Source: an uncultured Planctomycetota bacterium (lineage in GTDB: Bacteria; Planctomycetota; Phycisphaerae; Sedimentisphaerales; UBA12454). From it: a DNA stretch of 57,590 nucleotides. The notes beneath the pieces were generated by a model, which searched no databases, was not told the origin of the DNA, and saw only the letters and a program-made list of their open reading frames with translations. Where the stretch lies: NCBI GenBank assembly GCA_903847315.1, contig CAINDG010000001.1, positions 1 to 57,590 on the forward strand. The letters run 5' to 3'. Each line of letters starts with the position of its first letter. Positions within the stretch are counted from its first letter, which is position 1. Shown here one piece after another: positions 34,689 through 43,756 of this stretch. A program made the translations under genes and the position numbers.

Positions 34689-35623
34689 ATAATCACTTTA
34701 TAGTAAATATTGCCGTTTTGCCTTACCGCTTCGATTTTGCCGGATTTAGTTAATTCTTCAATATGCTTTAAAACTTCAATTTTCGATATTTTCAGGCCGG
34801 CCGCTATATCGTCAGCCGAGCAAGGCCTTCGTTTGAGCATTTCGACGACATCATTGCTCTTTATATTAAAATCACCTGTTTTATCATTACTTTTAAAATC
34901 GGCGATTACTTCAGCGTTTTTATAAATTCTCTTTGCGATTTGGGCAAGTCTTAATTTAGATACCGACTCAACATTTTCAGATGGAGGTCTTGTAATGGTA
35001 TTTAACTGGACTTTATCCGGTCGGATTTTCTCGATACAGGCGGCGATTTTGTCTATCTGCCGGTCGCTGTCGTTGAGACCTGCGATAATAAAAACTTCAA
35101 GCCAGTATTTGCCGGTAAATTCTTTTTTAAAGTCAATTAAGCCTTGAAGCATTTTATCGAAGGTAATTTCTGGTGTTGGCCTGTGTATCTTTTTAAATGT
35201 TTCTTCGTCGCCGGCAACAAGGGTCGGCATAACGACATCTGCTCTTTTAAGGCTGTTCCTAACTTCGGGCATAAACAAAAGTGAGCCGTTGGTTATTACC
35301 GCTACGGGCACATCGGTAATCTGCTTAATTTTTTCTATTAGCAGGCCGCAATCGCTATTAAGAGTCGGCTCACCAGAGCCGGAGAGCGTAATGAAATCGG
35401 GTTTTGTTGACAGTTTGCCTTTGAGTTCTGTAATAATCTCATCTATGGATATCCAGCTTTTTCTTTCGATAGTCTTTTGTGTTGTACGTCCAACCTGGCA
35501 ATACAGGCAGTCATAAGTACAGGTTTTGGACGGTATAAGGTCGATGCCGAGCGACCGGCCGAGCCTTCTTGACGGCACAGGGCCAAAAATATATCCGGTT
35601 TTTTGCGTTGGTTTTGCACTCAT
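34685..35623 (-). CDS. Radical SAM protein with C-terminal winged-helix-like domain
   Basis: This 312-residue protein has FGPVPSRRLGRSLGIDLIPS followed by TCTYDCLYCQVGRTT, the CX3CX2C cluster site near residue 35. TLSGSGEPTLNSDCGLLIEK is the GGE-like SAM-binding part. VQLNTITRPPSEN belongs to the COG0731-like group. After ~250 a short winged-helix-like segment (VEMLKRRPCSADDIAAGLK) appears. Function is not established. The tight 4-nt overlap with the ASKHA gene suggests a joint pathway, perhaps activation of a metalloprotein. Confidence 0.82.
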   Translation of the reverse strand: MSAKPTQKTGYIFGPVPSRRLGRSLGIDLIPSKTCTYDCLYCQVGRTTQKTIERKSWISIDEIITELKGKLSTKPDFITLSGSGEPTLNSDCGLLIEKIKQITDVPVAVITNGSLLFMPEVRNSLKRADVVMPTLVAGDEETFKKIHRPTPEITFDKMLQGLIDFKKEFTGKYWLEVFIIAGLNDSDRQIDKIAACIEKIRPDKVQLNTITRPPSENVESVSKLRLAQIAKRIYKNAEVIADFKSNDKTGDFNIKSNDVVEMLKRRPCSADDIAAGLKISKIEVLKHIEELTKSGKIEAVRQNGNIYYKVII

Positions 35624-35676
35624 ATCGGCCTTGTTTATACAGCAGAAGTGTTTTTATTTCAAGAGCTTATAAAATC

Positions 35677-36606
35677 TTACCATTTAAAATAGCAGGCGAA
35701 ATGCCTGTAAAACAGGCCGGTGACTCTCATTGTGAAAACGGCAAGGAGTTGAATTCCCATCGCCGCCAAAAGATGGAGCAAGACAACCAAATTCGACCGT
35801 CCTTCAACATCTCCGTAATTCAGACTGGCATACTGCAATTGCCAGAAGAGGATAAAAAGTCCTGCAACAAATAGATAATGACGAAAGGCTTTTCTTATCG
35901 GTGTAAAGAAATAATCAGGTCTGAAAAGTGTCGTCAGGTCTTTGTTGATACTTACTGCCAATACAGCTATTGGAAACAAAAACATTCCCAAAATAACAAA
36001 GGGATAGACCGGCCAGTTTGAGTATACGCCTGTTTTGATAAAAATTATTTTTGCGACAATTGCCGGTAAAAGAACAACGACAAGAACGATAAAAAAAGAG
36101 TATAAAGATTTCAGGACTAAAAACAGATATCCGACCCCGCCGCCAAAAGTGATTTGCGGCAGCGGCTCGATATCTAAAGCCGTGGCACAGATAATCTCCG
36201 TATAACACCAGAAAATTCCACCCCATACGAAAATCGCTATTACCAATCCAACAGGAAGGTGGAAAGTAAATCCTCCGCCACTGGCAAAATACCCCAAAAA
36301 TGAATAATCCAGATGTATAGTAAAAAACTTCAGGGCAGTTACAATAAGTATAAACAAAAGCGTAGTCAAACCCTGTATGTTGAAAATGGCAGGCAATGAA
36401 TATTTGAAAACAGCCTCGTAAAAACCCGGCAATGGGTCATCAAATTCTTCCTTGGGCGGTTTAATTATTTGTATCTTTTCGTCCTCGGCCGCCGGAATAA
36501 TAAAGACTTGATTACAGTTCAGACATCTTGCCCTGCGGCCGGCATTAATGTCTTTAAATGCGCATAACCCCTTACATTTAGGGCAGTTAAAGGAAATTGT
36601 AGCCAT
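35677..36606 (-). CDS. Zinc-ribbon membrane protein, function unknown
   Basis: This 309-residue protein starts MATISFNCPKCKGLCAFKDI and has a CXXC...CLNC pair within the first 35 residues, a probable zinc ribbon. Polar linker KPPKEEFDDPLPGFYEAVFK leads to about six membrane segments (70-300). The family of planctomycete zinc-ribbon plus polytopic proteins is known, but not its role. The ATG at 36606 lies just after the pilT stop; a TTG at 36612 is less likely. It is probably co-transcribed with pilT. Confidence 0.7.
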   Translation of the reverse strand: MATISFNCPKCKGLCAFKDINAGRRARCLNCNQVFIIPAAEDEKIQIIKPPKEEFDDPLPGFYEAVFKYSLPAIFNIQGLTTLLFILIVTALKFFTIHLDYSFLGYFASGGGFTFHLPVGLVIAIFVWGGIFWCYTEIICATALDIEPLPQITFGGGVGYLFLVLKSLYSFFIVLVVVLLPAIVAKIIFIKTGVYSNWPVYPFVILGMFLFPIAVLAVSINKDLTTLFRPDYFFTPIRKAFRHYLFVAGLFILFWQLQYASLNYGDVEGRSNLVVLLHLLAAMGIQLLAVFTMRVTGLFYRHFACYFKW

Positions 36607-36612
36607 CGGCAA

Positions 36613-37755
36613 TTATACCGCCATAGTGTTCATCGCGTCAATAAAGCACTGATAATCATTAACCCACTTTTTCGCTTCGAGCAGGTCTAATTTGCCGGTT
36701 TTTACCAGCTTGGCAAGATGCGCCTCAAAGGTTATCATTCTTTCTTCCGGTTTATCTTTGGTCCTTGTCTGAAGCTGCGAATAGAGCTGTTCGACTTTGC
36801 CAAGTCTGATGATATTCGCACAGGCGTAGCTGTTGTTAAGTATCTCCATACAGATAAGTCTGCCTGTACCGTCTTTTTTTGGAATGAGTTTCTGACAGAT
36901 TATATAAGCAAGACCGAGTGAAAGCTGATTCCTGACTTCATCCTGCCTGGTGGACGGAAAATAATCCAGAACTCTTGTTATAGTACCCGTAACATCGCGG
37001 GTATGCAGCGTCGAAAAGACCAGATGTCCCGTTTCAGCGGCCATTAGCGTCATTGCAATCGTTTCGGCATCTCTCATTTCGCCGACAAAAATCACATCGG
37101 GGTCTTCGCGCATCATGGCCTTTAGACCCGCAGAGAATGAAGACACATCTCTGCCTACCTCGCGCTGCGAAACAATGGAATTTTTCTGCTTAATGATATA
37201 CTCAATCGGGTCCTCAACGGAAATTATCCTGCATGCCTTTGTTTCGCTTATCCTGTCAATAAATGATGCTATAGTAGTCGACTTGCCCGCACCTGTAATG
37301 CCCGTAAGGAGGACAAGACCATTCTGAAGTTTGACAATATCTTTGTAAACATCGTTTGGAAAACCAATCTCTTCAAGTTTCGGCACATCGCTTCCCAGCG
37401 CCCTGATAGCGGCGGCAGGTCCATCGTTGTCTATAAAAACATTGATTCTGAACTGCAGGTCTGAATAGTGATATGAGCAGTCAATATTTCCTTTGGTCTT
37501 AAACTCGGCGATTTTCTTTTCGCCGAGCAGCGGGAAAATCAGTCCTTCGGCGATTTGTTTCGTTACAATTTCGCCGCGAAGTTTCATAAGATTTCCGTCG
37601 AACCGATAGGCGGGCGGAACGCCGACCTTTATATGCAGGTCGGAAACCCTCATCACCCCGTGCCTTTTGAAATAGGCCAGCATATCCTCAATGCTCCAGT
37701 CGCCGAATTCAGCGTTTTTATAAACCTTCGCATTTACGGAATATTCTTGTGCCAT
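36613..37755 (-). CDS. pilT: Type IV pilus retraction ATPase PilT-like
   Basis: This 380-residue hexameric ATPase has a PAS-like N-domain, Walker A GITGAGKSTTIASF, the Asp box, RIISVEDPIEY with Walker-B-like acids, GEMRDAETIAMTLMAAETGH, and STLHTRDVTGTITRVLDYFP with the His box. It powers pilus retraction or twitching, or protein secretion. AAAGGACG precedes the ATG at 37755; a longer frame to 37812 has no such site. No pilin genes lie near, so the rest of the pilus must be coded elsewhere. Confidence 0.85.
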   Translation of the reverse strand: MAQEYSVNAKVYKNAEFGDWSIEDMLAYFKRHGVMRVSDLHIKVGVPPAYRFDGNLMKLRGEIVTKQIAEGLIFPLLGEKKIAEFKTKGNIDCSYHYSDLQFRINVFIDNDGPAAAIRALGSDVPKLEEIGFPNDVYKDIVKLQNGLVLLTGITGAGKSTTIASFIDRISETKACRIISVEDPIEYIIKQKNSIVSQREVGRDVSSFSAGLKAMMREDPDVIFVGEMRDAETIAMTLMAAETGHLVFSTLHTRDVTGTITRVLDYFPSTRQDEVRNQLSLGLAYIICQKLIPKKDGTGRLICMEILNNSYACANIIRLGKVEQLYSQLQTRTKDKPEERMITFEAHLAKLVKTGKLDLLEAKKWVNDYQCFIDAMNTMAV

Positions 37756-37867
37756 AACACGTCCTTTCACAGCAAGATATGCCCATTTTAACAGTTCAAC
37801 AGCTAAAATCAATCATAAAGCCTGCTTTACAATATATAGAGTACTGGTATGATGTTTTGTTAACTTT

Positions 37868-38635
37868 ATGGAAGCAAAAGGGCAAAAATTTATCGAAATG
37901 TCGCTCGGCGACCATCTTGAAGAGTTGCGAGCAAGGATTATTCTTGCAGTTATCGGCATCGGCGTCGGACTGACAGTTTGTATGTTCTTCTCTGAATTTT
38001 TCCTGTCGATTCTTGCCAAACCATATCTTCAGATACAGCAGCAAGCCGGTTCATCGGTAAGCATGCAGGCGATAACGCTGTCCGAAAAATTTATGGTGTA
38101 TATGAAAACCGCTCTTCTGTTCGGCATAGTCTTTTCTTCGCCGTGGGTATTTTATCAGTTGTGGAAGTTTGTCTCATCAGGTCTGTATCCGCACGAAAAG
38201 CGGCTTGTTTATATCATATCGCCGGCCTGTGCCCTATTGTTCATCGCCGGAGCGATGCTTTTTTTACTTGTCATCGCACCGATTATGATAAAATTTTTCG
38301 TCGATTTCGATATCGGCATAAAGTCCGTTCAGACACAGGTAACGATTTCCAGTTATATAGATTTTATGTTCTCGATGATGCTGGTCTTCGGGCTCTGCTT
38401 TCAACTGCCGATTGCGATTACCGCGGCTAACAGGATTGGAATCGTCTCGGTTGAAAGTCTGAAAAAGGCGAGAAAATATGTTTTGCTTGCGATATTTATT
38501 GTGGCGGCTGTCGTTACGCCCTCGACGGATATGATAAGTCAGATTGCGTTAGCGGTGCCGATGTATATACTATATGAGATTGCGATATTCTTCTCTGTTC
38601 CGTCCGGCAAAAAACACATCTTACGGCAGGACTAA
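37868..38635 (+). CDS. tatC: Twin-arginine translocase subunit TatC
   Basis: This 255-residue protein has the cytoplasmic N-terminus EMSLGDHLEELRARI and six membrane segments, with FYQLWKFVSSGLYPHEKR in the conserved loop. TatC recognises the twin-arginine signal of folded, cofactor-bearing proteins. Downstream genes encode several proteins with such signals. Its stop (TAA) overlaps the TAG of tatA, which faces it, by 4 bp. This convergent arrangement is unusual, since tatA and tatC are mostly in one operon. Confidence 0.93.
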   Translation: MEAKGQKFIEMSLGDHLEELRARIILAVIGIGVGLTVCMFFSEFFLSILAKPYLQIQQQAGSSVSMQAITLSEKFMVYMKTALLFGIVFSSPWVFYQLWKFVSSGLYPHEKRLVYIISPACALLFIAGAMLFLLVIAPIMIKFFVDFDIGIKSVQTQVTISSYIDFMFSMMLVFGLCFQLPIAITAANRIGIVSVESLKKARKYVLLAIFIVAAVVTPSTDMISQIALAVPMYILYEIAIFFSVPSGKKHILRQD

Positions 38636-38865
38636 TCTTTTTTATCGCTTGTGGAGGAATTTTTATCTTCGGAAGTCATCTTGTTTTCAATGTCGTCTTT
38701 AGTCTCGTTCATACCCTTTTTAAATTCGGTAAGGCTTCTGCCAAGCGAGCGGGCGACTTCCGGCAGTCTTCTTCCAAAGATAAGCAGAGCGATAATCAAT
38801 ATAATCAGCATCTCCGGCCAGCCGACCGAACCGAACGCCAGAACGTTTTGAGCAAAATTTGCCAT
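38632..38865 (-). CDS. tatA: Sec-independent translocase TatA-family protein
   Basis: This 77-residue protein has one membrane segment (PEMLIILIIALLIFGRRLPE) followed by an amphipathic helix (VARSLGRSLTEFKKGM) with FG at the hinge and a charged tail. This is the TatA/E type. It forms the pore recruited by TatC. No TatB is seen, so a TatA-TatC minimal system is likely. Its promoter lies in 38866-38996, shared with the divergent DUF6599-like gene. Confidence 0.9.
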   Translation of the reverse strand: MANFAQNVLAFGSVGWPEMLIILIIALLIFGRRLPEVARSLGRSLTEFKKGMNETKDDIENKMTSEDKNSSTSDKKD

Positions 38866-38996
38866 ATTAAACTCCGTTTTTCCGCTGTGAATTATCTGTT
38901 ATAAAATTCAATACAAGTTGACGCACAAGCCGTATAACAGTATAATCGCAGACAATAAAGGTTGCAAGCAGTTAAAAACTTCTATTAATCGACATT

Positions 38997-40022
38997 ATGC
39001 CCGAAGAAATCAATAAAGACCGGACTCATACGATAATAAGCTACATCATACTCTTTATGCTTATCGTAGTTTTGATTGTCATACTTATGAATCGTCATAG
39101 TATCCAGAGCGCCACGGTTCCCACAGCTATTACAATCGCAGACAAAACCATCGCTGAAAACCCATCCACAGCATCCCAAACGCCCTCGTGGCTGACCAGT
39201 CAGCTTCTCGGCGCCGATTTTCAGCCTGCAAACGAGGCGGAAAGCTACAATAGCGGCAATCTCTATGAAAAAATTGACGGCAAGGCTGATTTGTACCTTC
39301 AAAACGATTTTGTCTCGCTATCGTGCAGACGATACAGCAGTAAATCGGCCGGGCAGAACTGGGCGGAAGTTTACATTTACGATATGGCCAAGGCCAAAAA
39401 CGCCTTTGCCGTTTACAGCGGCCAGAAAAGAAAAAAGAACCAGCCTCTCGGCTGGGCAAAATTCGGATATAAAACTCCGGACTCCATTTATATAGCGTCG
39501 GGCAAATTTTATTTCGAAATAATTTTATCTTCCGAAGTAAATCCATTTTTACAGGCTGCCGAATCAGCCGCAAAGCAGCTCGCAGCCTTTGCCTCAAAAG
39601 AGCCTTCTGAACCTTTTGCGTTCGACTTTTTCCCGAAGGCCAGTCTCGTCTCCGATTCATACAAACTTATCAGAAAGGACGCCTTCGGCTGCGCGGATAT
39701 GGAAAATATCTTCACGGCAACATATAATATTGATGGAAACGACCTGACTGCTTTTATCGCCGATACGCAGGACAGCAACTCGGCACAGGTTCTTTTCGAA
39801 AAATATCATAAATTCCTTATTGAAAACGGCGGAACGGAACTGGCGAACAATATTGATATGCCCGGTTCAAAAACTGTTGAACTGTTCGGCACAACCGATA
39901 TTATTTTCCGGTATAAGAACTATTTCGCAGGCGTTCGCGGCTCAGTGCCGATTGGCGATTTGACCAAACTGGCAATATCATTTAAAAATGGTTTGTCCGG
40001 CGCAAAAAATGACACAAAATAA
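38997..40022 (+). CDS. DUF6599-like membrane-anchored protein
   Basis: This 341-residue protein has one N-terminal membrane segment (IISYIILFMLIVVLIVILM) and an extracytoplasmic part with LLGADFQPANEAESYNSGNL, YEKIDGKADLY, YIYDMAKAKNAFAVYSGQ. The match is to DUF6599 by recall and context. It is followed by a DUF362 gene that overlaps by 14 nt, and then a polyferredoxin gene. These genes form one operon of redox proteins. The role is unknown. No twin-arginine motif is seen here. Confidence 0.65.
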   Translation: MPEEINKDRTHTIISYIILFMLIVVLIVILMNRHSIQSATVPTAITIADKTIAENPSTASQTPSWLTSQLLGADFQPANEAESYNSGNLYEKIDGKADLYLQNDFVSLSCRRYSSKSAGQNWAEVYIYDMAKAKNAFAVYSGQKRKKNQPLGWAKFGYKTPDSIYIASGKFYFEIILSSEVNPFLQAAESAAKQLAAFASKEPSEPFAFDFFPKASLVSDSYKLIRKDAFGCADMENIFTATYNIDGNDLTAFIADTQDSNSAQVLFEKYHKFLIENGGTELANNIDMPGSKTVELFGTTDIIFRYKNYFAGVRGSVPIGDLTKLAISFKNGLSGAKNDTK

Positions 40023-40998
40023 AATATCAAGAAGGGATTTTATCCTCCGAAGCACAAAGGCGGGTATTTCCGCGGCTACAGCAGCAGCCCTGGCAGGTTT
40101 GCTATACGAATCCAACCCCGCGAAAATCTCGCCGCAGTCCGGTCATATCGTTGAACCTATGGATTACTCCGTCCCCCCGATAGCCGGCAAAACGATAAGC
40201 ATAGTAACCGGCTTCAGCCGATCGGCAGCGGTCACAAAGGCTGTCGAACTGCTCGGCGGAATGGAAAGATTTATAAAGCCCGGCGACAACATCCTGCTCA
40301 AACCCAATGTCGGCTTTTCATTGCCGCCGCGGGTATGCGCCACCACGCATCCGGAGCTGATTGCTCAGACAATAAAACTATGCTACAAAGCCGGCGCGAA
40401 AAAAGTCTTCATTACTGATAATCCCATCAACGACCCGAAAAGCTGTTTTGAGCTTACCGAAATCGCCTCCGCAGCACAAAAAAACAACGCTGAAATAATA
40501 ATGCCAAGGCAGGATTATTTTAAATCGGTAACGCTCAAAGGAGCGGAACTGATTGCGAATTGGCCGATACTTTATGAGCCTTTGAAAAAAGTTAACAAGG
40601 TTATCGGCATCGCGGTCGTAAAAGACCATAAAACAAGTGGCGCATCAATGCTAATGAAGAACTGGTACGGCCTGCTCGGCGGCAACAGGAGCATTTTCCA
40701 TCAGGACATTAATAAAATTATCGTCGAACTTGCTACATTGATAAAGCCGACTCTTGTTATACTTGACGGAACGCAGATTATGGTCTCAAATGGTCCGACA
40801 GGCGGCTCGGAATCGGACCTCAAACAAACTGATACGATGATAGCAAGCTGCGACCAGGTCGCCGCCGATAGTTTTGGCGCTTCGCTGCTCGGACTTACGC
40901 CTGACGACCTGCCTTATCTTGTCAAAGCGGAAAAACTCGGACTCGGTACGACCGATTATAAGTCGCTTAACCCTTTATATGCAAAGTTAAGGGAATAA
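40009..40998 (+). CDS. DUF362 family protein with twin-arginine signal
   Basis: This 329-residue protein starts MTQNKISRRDFILRSTKAG, a clear twin-arginine signal with SRRDF, followed by a hydrophobic stretch. The mature part has DNILLKPNVGFSLPPRV, THPELIAQTI, YKAGAKKVFITDNP and PTLVILDGTQIMV, the DUF362 pattern. Family members often go with iron-sulfur proteins. ATG 40009 lies within the end of the preceding gene. The next gene, a polyferredoxin, begins 1 nt after its stop. It is likely exported by the nearby Tat system. Confidence 0.83.
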   Translation: MTQNKISRRDFILRSTKAGISAATAAALAGLLYESNPAKISPQSGHIVEPMDYSVPPIAGKTISIVTGFSRSAAVTKAVELLGGMERFIKPGDNILLKPNVGFSLPPRVCATTHPELIAQTIKLCYKAGAKKVFITDNPINDPKSCFELTEIASAAQKNNAEIIMPRQDYFKSVTLKGAELIANWPILYEPLKKVNKVIGIAVVKDHKTSGASMLMKNWYGLLGGNRSIFHQDINKIIVELATLIKPTLVILDGTQIMVSNGPTGGSESDLKQTDTMIASCDQVAADSFGASLLGLTPDDLPYLVKAEKLGLGTTDYKSLNPLYAKLRE

Positions 40999-40999
40999 A

Positions 41000-42502
41000 A
41001 TGAAAATTACGACGTCAAGAAGAATAAGCCAGATTTTCTTTTTCGTTCTGTTTATCTGGCTTTGCGTTGTAACGACCGTCGGCGAGAAATTCTGGCAGAT
41101 TCACGGCTGGCTTGTAAACTTTTTCCTGTATCTTGACCCGCTCGGCGCGATTGGAACGGCTCTTACGACACATAAACTCTATGCCCCCCTGTTTTGGTCG
41201 CTCATAACGGTTATTCTTACCATTTTAATCGGCAGATTTTTCTGCGGCATTGTCTGTCCGTTCGGTGCGCTGCATCAGTTCGTTTCTCATCTTGCGCACG
41301 GCAGAAAAAAAACGGAATTGATTACGCTTCATAAATATCACAAGGTTCAGAACATAAAATATTATATTCTTTTTGCTATTCTGATAATAGCCGCCTTTGG
41401 CAAATATTCAAGCCTTCAGTGCGGCCTGCTCGACCCTATATCGCTTTTAACCCGTTCGATAAATCTTTTAATCCTGCCGATAATCGACAATTTGGCGAAA
41501 ATTTCGGCAACCAGCAGATTCTATCAGACATCTCTGCTTACCCTGACTGTCTTTCTGACGTTCGTACTTTTAAATTTTTACAAGCCGCGATTTTTTTGTC
41601 TGTATATCTGTCCGCTTGGTGCTTTGTTCGGAATTATCAACAGGTTCGCAATTTTGCGAATCAACCGTAATCTTTCCAAATGTACGGACTGCAAATTATG
41701 TAATGCCCATTGCCAGGGCTCCTGCCAGCCTGCCGAAACAGTTAAATTAAGTGAGTGCCTGTTGTGTTTCAACTGCCTCGACGACTGCAAATTTAACGCG
41801 ATTGATTTTGACACGGCTGATGCCAAAACAGGCCAAGTATCGCCCGACCTGTCGCGGCGAGGCGTTTTGGCGGCGGCATTTACAGGACTGCTGACTTTGC
41901 CTGCCCTGAGGCTTTTTGGCGTCTCATATAAAGACAATAATTTACTCCGGCCGCCGGGGGCAATACCGGAAAAGGATTTTATTAAGCGATGCCTTAAGTG
42001 CGGCCAGTGTATGAGGTTATGTCCGACTAATGTTATCCAGCCGGCAGGTATTGAGTCCGGTCTTGAAAACCTCTTGACGCCCGTAATGAACAACCGCATC
42101 GGTTCAAGCGGCTGCCAGCTTGACTGCGTGGCGTGCGGCTATATCTGTCCAACCGCAACGATAAGACCGCTTACGCTGGCCGAAAAACTCGGCAAAGGCG
42201 ACTTCAGCAGCAAAGGTCCTGTCAAAATCGGTACAGCTTACGTTAACAGGTCAACCTGTCTGCCATGGGCGTTCGGCAGGCCCTGCCTTGTCTGCCAGGA
42301 AAATTGTCCGGTCAGTCCCAAGGCGATTTATACCCGGCCGAACTCCGAGCCGCAAAACGAGACAACGCTTTTGCTGCCTTACGTCGATGCGAATCTGTGC
42401 ATCGGCTGCGGAATCTGTCAGCACGAATGTCCTGTCGGTTCAAAAGGTGCTATAATAGTAACCCCTGACGGACAAAGCAGGGAAAACAGATTATTCTTAT
42501 AA
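41000..42502 (+). CDS. NapH-NapG-type fused membrane polyferredoxin with internal twin-arginine motif
   Basis: This 500-residue protein has two halves. Residues 1-280 form a NapH-like part: membrane segments at ~9-28, 62-80, 120-134, 150-165 and 178-194, FCGIVCPFGALHQF, and cysteine clusters at 228-242 and 253-263. At 284-303 LSRRGVLAAAFTGLLTLPA forms a twin-arginine signal inside the chain. Residues ~330-482 form a NapG-like ferredoxin with several CXXCXXCXXXCP groups. NapH and NapG are normally separate, with NapG exported by Tat. The C-terminal half would thus be moved by Tat after Sec inserts the first half. Confidence 0.87.
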   Translation: MKITTSRRISQIFFFVLFIWLCVVTTVGEKFWQIHGWLVNFFLYLDPLGAIGTALTTHKLYAPLFWSLITVILTILIGRFFCGIVCPFGALHQFVSHLAHGRKKTELITLHKYHKVQNIKYYILFAILIIAAFGKYSSLQCGLLDPISLLTRSINLLILPIIDNLAKISATSRFYQTSLLTLTVFLTFVLLNFYKPRFFCLYICPLGALFGIINRFAILRINRNLSKCTDCKLCNAHCQGSCQPAETVKLSECLLCFNCLDDCKFNAIDFDTADAKTGQVSPDLSRRGVLAAAFTGLLTLPALRLFGVSYKDNNLLRPPGAIPEKDFIKRCLKCGQCMRLCPTNVIQPAGIESGLENLLTPVMNNRIGSSGCQLDCVACGYICPTATIRPLTLAEKLGKGDFSSKGPVKIGTAYVNRSTCLPWAFGRPCLVCQENCPVSPKAIYTRPNSEPQNETTLLLPYVDANLCIGCGICQHECPVGSKGAIIVTPDGQSRENRLFL

Positions 42503-42521
42503 AATTTTTTCGGAGAACAGT

Positions 42522-43751
42522 ATGAAGAACGAAAAAATCAGCAGAAGGGAATTTTTCAAATCCGCTGCCGGCGCCGGCGTCGCCGCGGCTATTGCATCCG
42601 GCAGTGTATTAGCCGCCGCGGTTGATTCCAATAAATTCGCTGAACTAAAACCCGCCAAAGAAACATATCCGCAGGTACCGACAAGGCCTTTCGGAAGGGC
42701 AAAAATTTCCATACCGATATTGTCGTTCGGCGCTATGTTTGACATTATGGACAGCCAGATACTGCTGTATAAATGCCTGCAATGGGGCGTTAATTACTGG
42801 GACACCGCTAACGGCTACGCCGGCGGCAGAAGCGAAGAAGGCATAGGACAATTTTTCGCTAAAAATCCCGATAAACGAAAAGACGTTTTTCTGGTCTCGA
42901 AGGCAACCGGCGCAAATGATAATGCCTCGCGCAACGACCGGCTGCAGACATCCTTTAAAAGAATGAATACAAACTATATCGACCTGTATTTCGGCGTACA
43001 CGGTTTAAGCAGTCCTGCGGATTTGAATGATGAACTAAAGCAATGGGCTGCCAACGCGAAAGCCAAAGGACTGATAAAATATTTCGGCTTTACTACGCAC
43101 AGGAATATGGCCGAGTGCCTTATGGCTGCCTCGAAATGCGACTGGATTGACGCGATTATGACAAGCTATAATTACAGATTGATGCAGGACCCCAAACTTG
43201 CCGCCGCCGTTGATGCCTGTCATAAGGCCGGCATTGCCCTGATTGCTATGAAAACTCAGGCGAAACGTTCCGACGTCGAAGAAGAAAAACCGCTCGACAA
43301 GTATTTCACCGAGAAAGGTTTTACCGAGGGCCAGGCTAAAATCAAGACCGTTCTTAAGGATGAACGCATCTGCTCAGCGTGCGTGGGAATGACTAATGTT
43401 TCACTTCTGACTGTGAGCGTCGCGGCGGTGCTTGACAAAACCAATTTGAGCCAAAGCGATTTGGAATTTATGGATAACTATGCCAAACAAACATGCAGCG
43501 GCTATTGCGTGGGCTGTAATGCCTGCGTCGCGGCTGTTCCTCAAATGCCGCATATAAGCGATGTAATGAGGTCGCTGATGTATCACAAAAACTACGGCAA
43601 TAAAACGCTGGCAAAAGAACTTTTTGCCTCTGTCCGCAGCAAAGTAAATTGTCCAATCGGCTCGATAGATTACAGGGCTGCCGAGGCTGTTTGTCCAAAC
43701 GGCATAAAAATCGGCAAATTGATGATTGAAGCGGAAAAACTGTTGGCGTAA
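42522..43751 (+). CDS. Tat-exported aldo/keto reductase with C-terminal cysteine cluster
   Basis: This 409-residue protein starts MKNEKISRREFFKSAAGAG with an SRREF twin-arginine signal. The aldo/keto barrel has NYWDTANGYAGGRSEE with the catalytic Asp and Tyr, VFLVSKAT with the Lys, and YFGVHG with the His. The C-terminal part has CSGYCVGCNACVAAVP, a likely [4Fe-4S] site, and further cysteines. It belongs to the iron-sulfur aldo/keto reductase-like group and acts outside the cytoplasm. GGAGA precedes the ATG. It follows the polyferredoxin gene after 19 nt. Confidence 0.87.
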   Translation: MKNEKISRREFFKSAAGAGVAAAIASGSVLAAAVDSNKFAELKPAKETYPQVPTRPFGRAKISIPILSFGAMFDIMDSQILLYKCLQWGVNYWDTANGYAGGRSEEGIGQFFAKNPDKRKDVFLVSKATGANDNASRNDRLQTSFKRMNTNYIDLYFGVHGLSSPADLNDELKQWAANAKAKGLIKYFGFTTHRNMAECLMAASKCDWIDAIMTSYNYRLMQDPKLAAAVDACHKAGIALIAMKTQAKRSDVEEEKPLDKYFTEKGFTEGQAKIKTVLKDERICSACVGMTNVSLLTVSVAAVLDKTNLSQSDLEFMDNYAKQTCSGYCVGCNACVAAVPQMPHISDVMRSLMYHKNYGNKTLAKELFASVRSKVNCPIGSIDYRAAEAVCPNGIKIGKLMIEAEKLLA

Positions 43752-43756
43752 AAAAA

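Noticed and set aside
34685-35623. tRNA wybutosine (TYW1-like) assignment for the COG0731-like radical SAM protein
   Set aside because: Only the general fold matches; the context with an ASKHA activator does not support it.
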